Assembly (NCBI GenBank): GCA_021850085.1
Contig: JAJZRZ010000134.1
Location: 1 to 5,145 of the forward strand
Source of the DNA: Actinomycetes bacterium
GTDB lineage: Bacteria > Actinomycetota > Coriobacteriia > Anaerosomatales > Anaerosomataceae
DNA: 5,145 nucleotides
Direction: 5' to 3'
This document shows, piece by piece, positions 5,087 to 5,145 of this stretch; the stretch's first letter is position 1; every line of letters starts with the position of its first letter. Position numbers and translations under genes: made by a program. A model generated the notes under the pieces. The model was not told the origin of the DNA and searched no databases. It worked only from the letters and a program-made list of their open reading frames with translations.

Positions 5087-5128
5087 TCGGGGAGACAGGA
5101 TTTGAACCTGCGACCCCTTGGTCCCGAA
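5087..5128 (-). tRNA. 3' half of a tRNA-Pro (CGG anticodon loop), probable attachment-site fragment
   Basis: Read on the minus strand, this is the anticodon loop TTCGGGA (5128-5122, anticodon CGG), the 3' anticodon stem CCAAG, the variable loop GGGTC, a complete T-arm (GCAGG, loop TTCAAAT, CCTGT), the acceptor strand CTCCCCG and discriminator A. It closely resembles the 3' half of other bacterial tRNA-Pro genes. The 5' anticodon stem should read CTTGG, but the bases next to the loop are CGCGA, and the remaining visible bases up to the window edge do not form a D-arm. The match therefore stops exactly at the anticodon loop, as in 3' tRNA copies left by tyrosine-recombinase integration. CCA is not encoded. 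A functional gene is unlikely unless an insertion splits it. Confidence 0.72.
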
Positions 5129-5145
5129 TCGCGGCTGGGGGTCCT

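Noticed and set aside
5122..5145. A tRNA interrupted by a group I intron in the anticodon loop
   Set aside because: Only 17 nt upstream of the loop are visible, the break lies before the anticodon rather than at the usual intron positions, and no intron core can be seen. A 3' att-type fragment is the simpler reading, though the flanking sequence is needed to exclude the intron.
1..5145. CRISPR arrays, insertion sequences and rRNA
   Set aside because: No regularly spaced repeats, transposase motifs, terminal inverted repeats of IS type or rRNA-like conserved stretches were seen on either strand.

Overview
The window is GC-rich DNA from an unidentified bacterium. Most genes have purine-rich Shine-Dalgarno sites, and the promoters look like sigma-70 types. 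A GC-rich proteobacterium or a member of Myxococcota would fit, but nothing here fixes the taxon. The gene content is that of an accessory or defence island: a ubiquitin-like (Ubl) conjugation operon, an XRE-regulator/metallopeptidase control pair, a JAB/JAMM isopeptidase, a possible nuclease-fold protein, and a 3' fragment of tRNA-Pro at the right edge that looks like an integration scar.

Layout. At 1-36 is the start of a leftward gene with its own promoter (about 70-97). From 191 onward, a rightward promoter leads into an XRE repressor (268-606), which overlaps by 4 nt with an ImmA/IrrE-type zinc metallopeptidase (603-1286). The pair resembles CapH/CapP, which control CBASS and other defence operons. 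A strong promoter (1304-1332) carrying two copies of the dyad CTGTT-N5-AACAG then precedes a tight three-gene operon: a single-domain Ubl with a bare GGGG C-terminus (1400-1654), a CEHH-motif protein that is the likely E2-like component (1659-2264), and an E1-like ThiF-fold adenylating enzyme (2264-3772). Converging on this operon from the other strand are a protein with a weak PD-(D/E)XK resemblance (4870-4349) and a JAB isopeptidase (4319-3816). To the right lie a hairpin terminator (5038-5077) and the 3' half of a tRNA-Pro (5087-5128), broken exactly at the anticodon loop.

Working model (inference). The XRE protein represses the Ubl-E2-E1 operon through the paired operators. When the metallopeptidase is activated, for example by DNA damage or infection as reported for CapP, it cleaves the repressor and the operon is expressed. 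E1 adenylates the mature Ubl C-terminus and passes it through the CEHH protein to targets, and the JAB enzyme removes it. Because the JAB gene is on the opposite strand under separate control, deconjugation could stay on while conjugation is inducible. The set matches the diverged bacterial ubiquitination-like (often called Bub) operons rather than the BilABCD or CD-NTase (Cap2/Cap3) types, but this assignment rests on motifs only.
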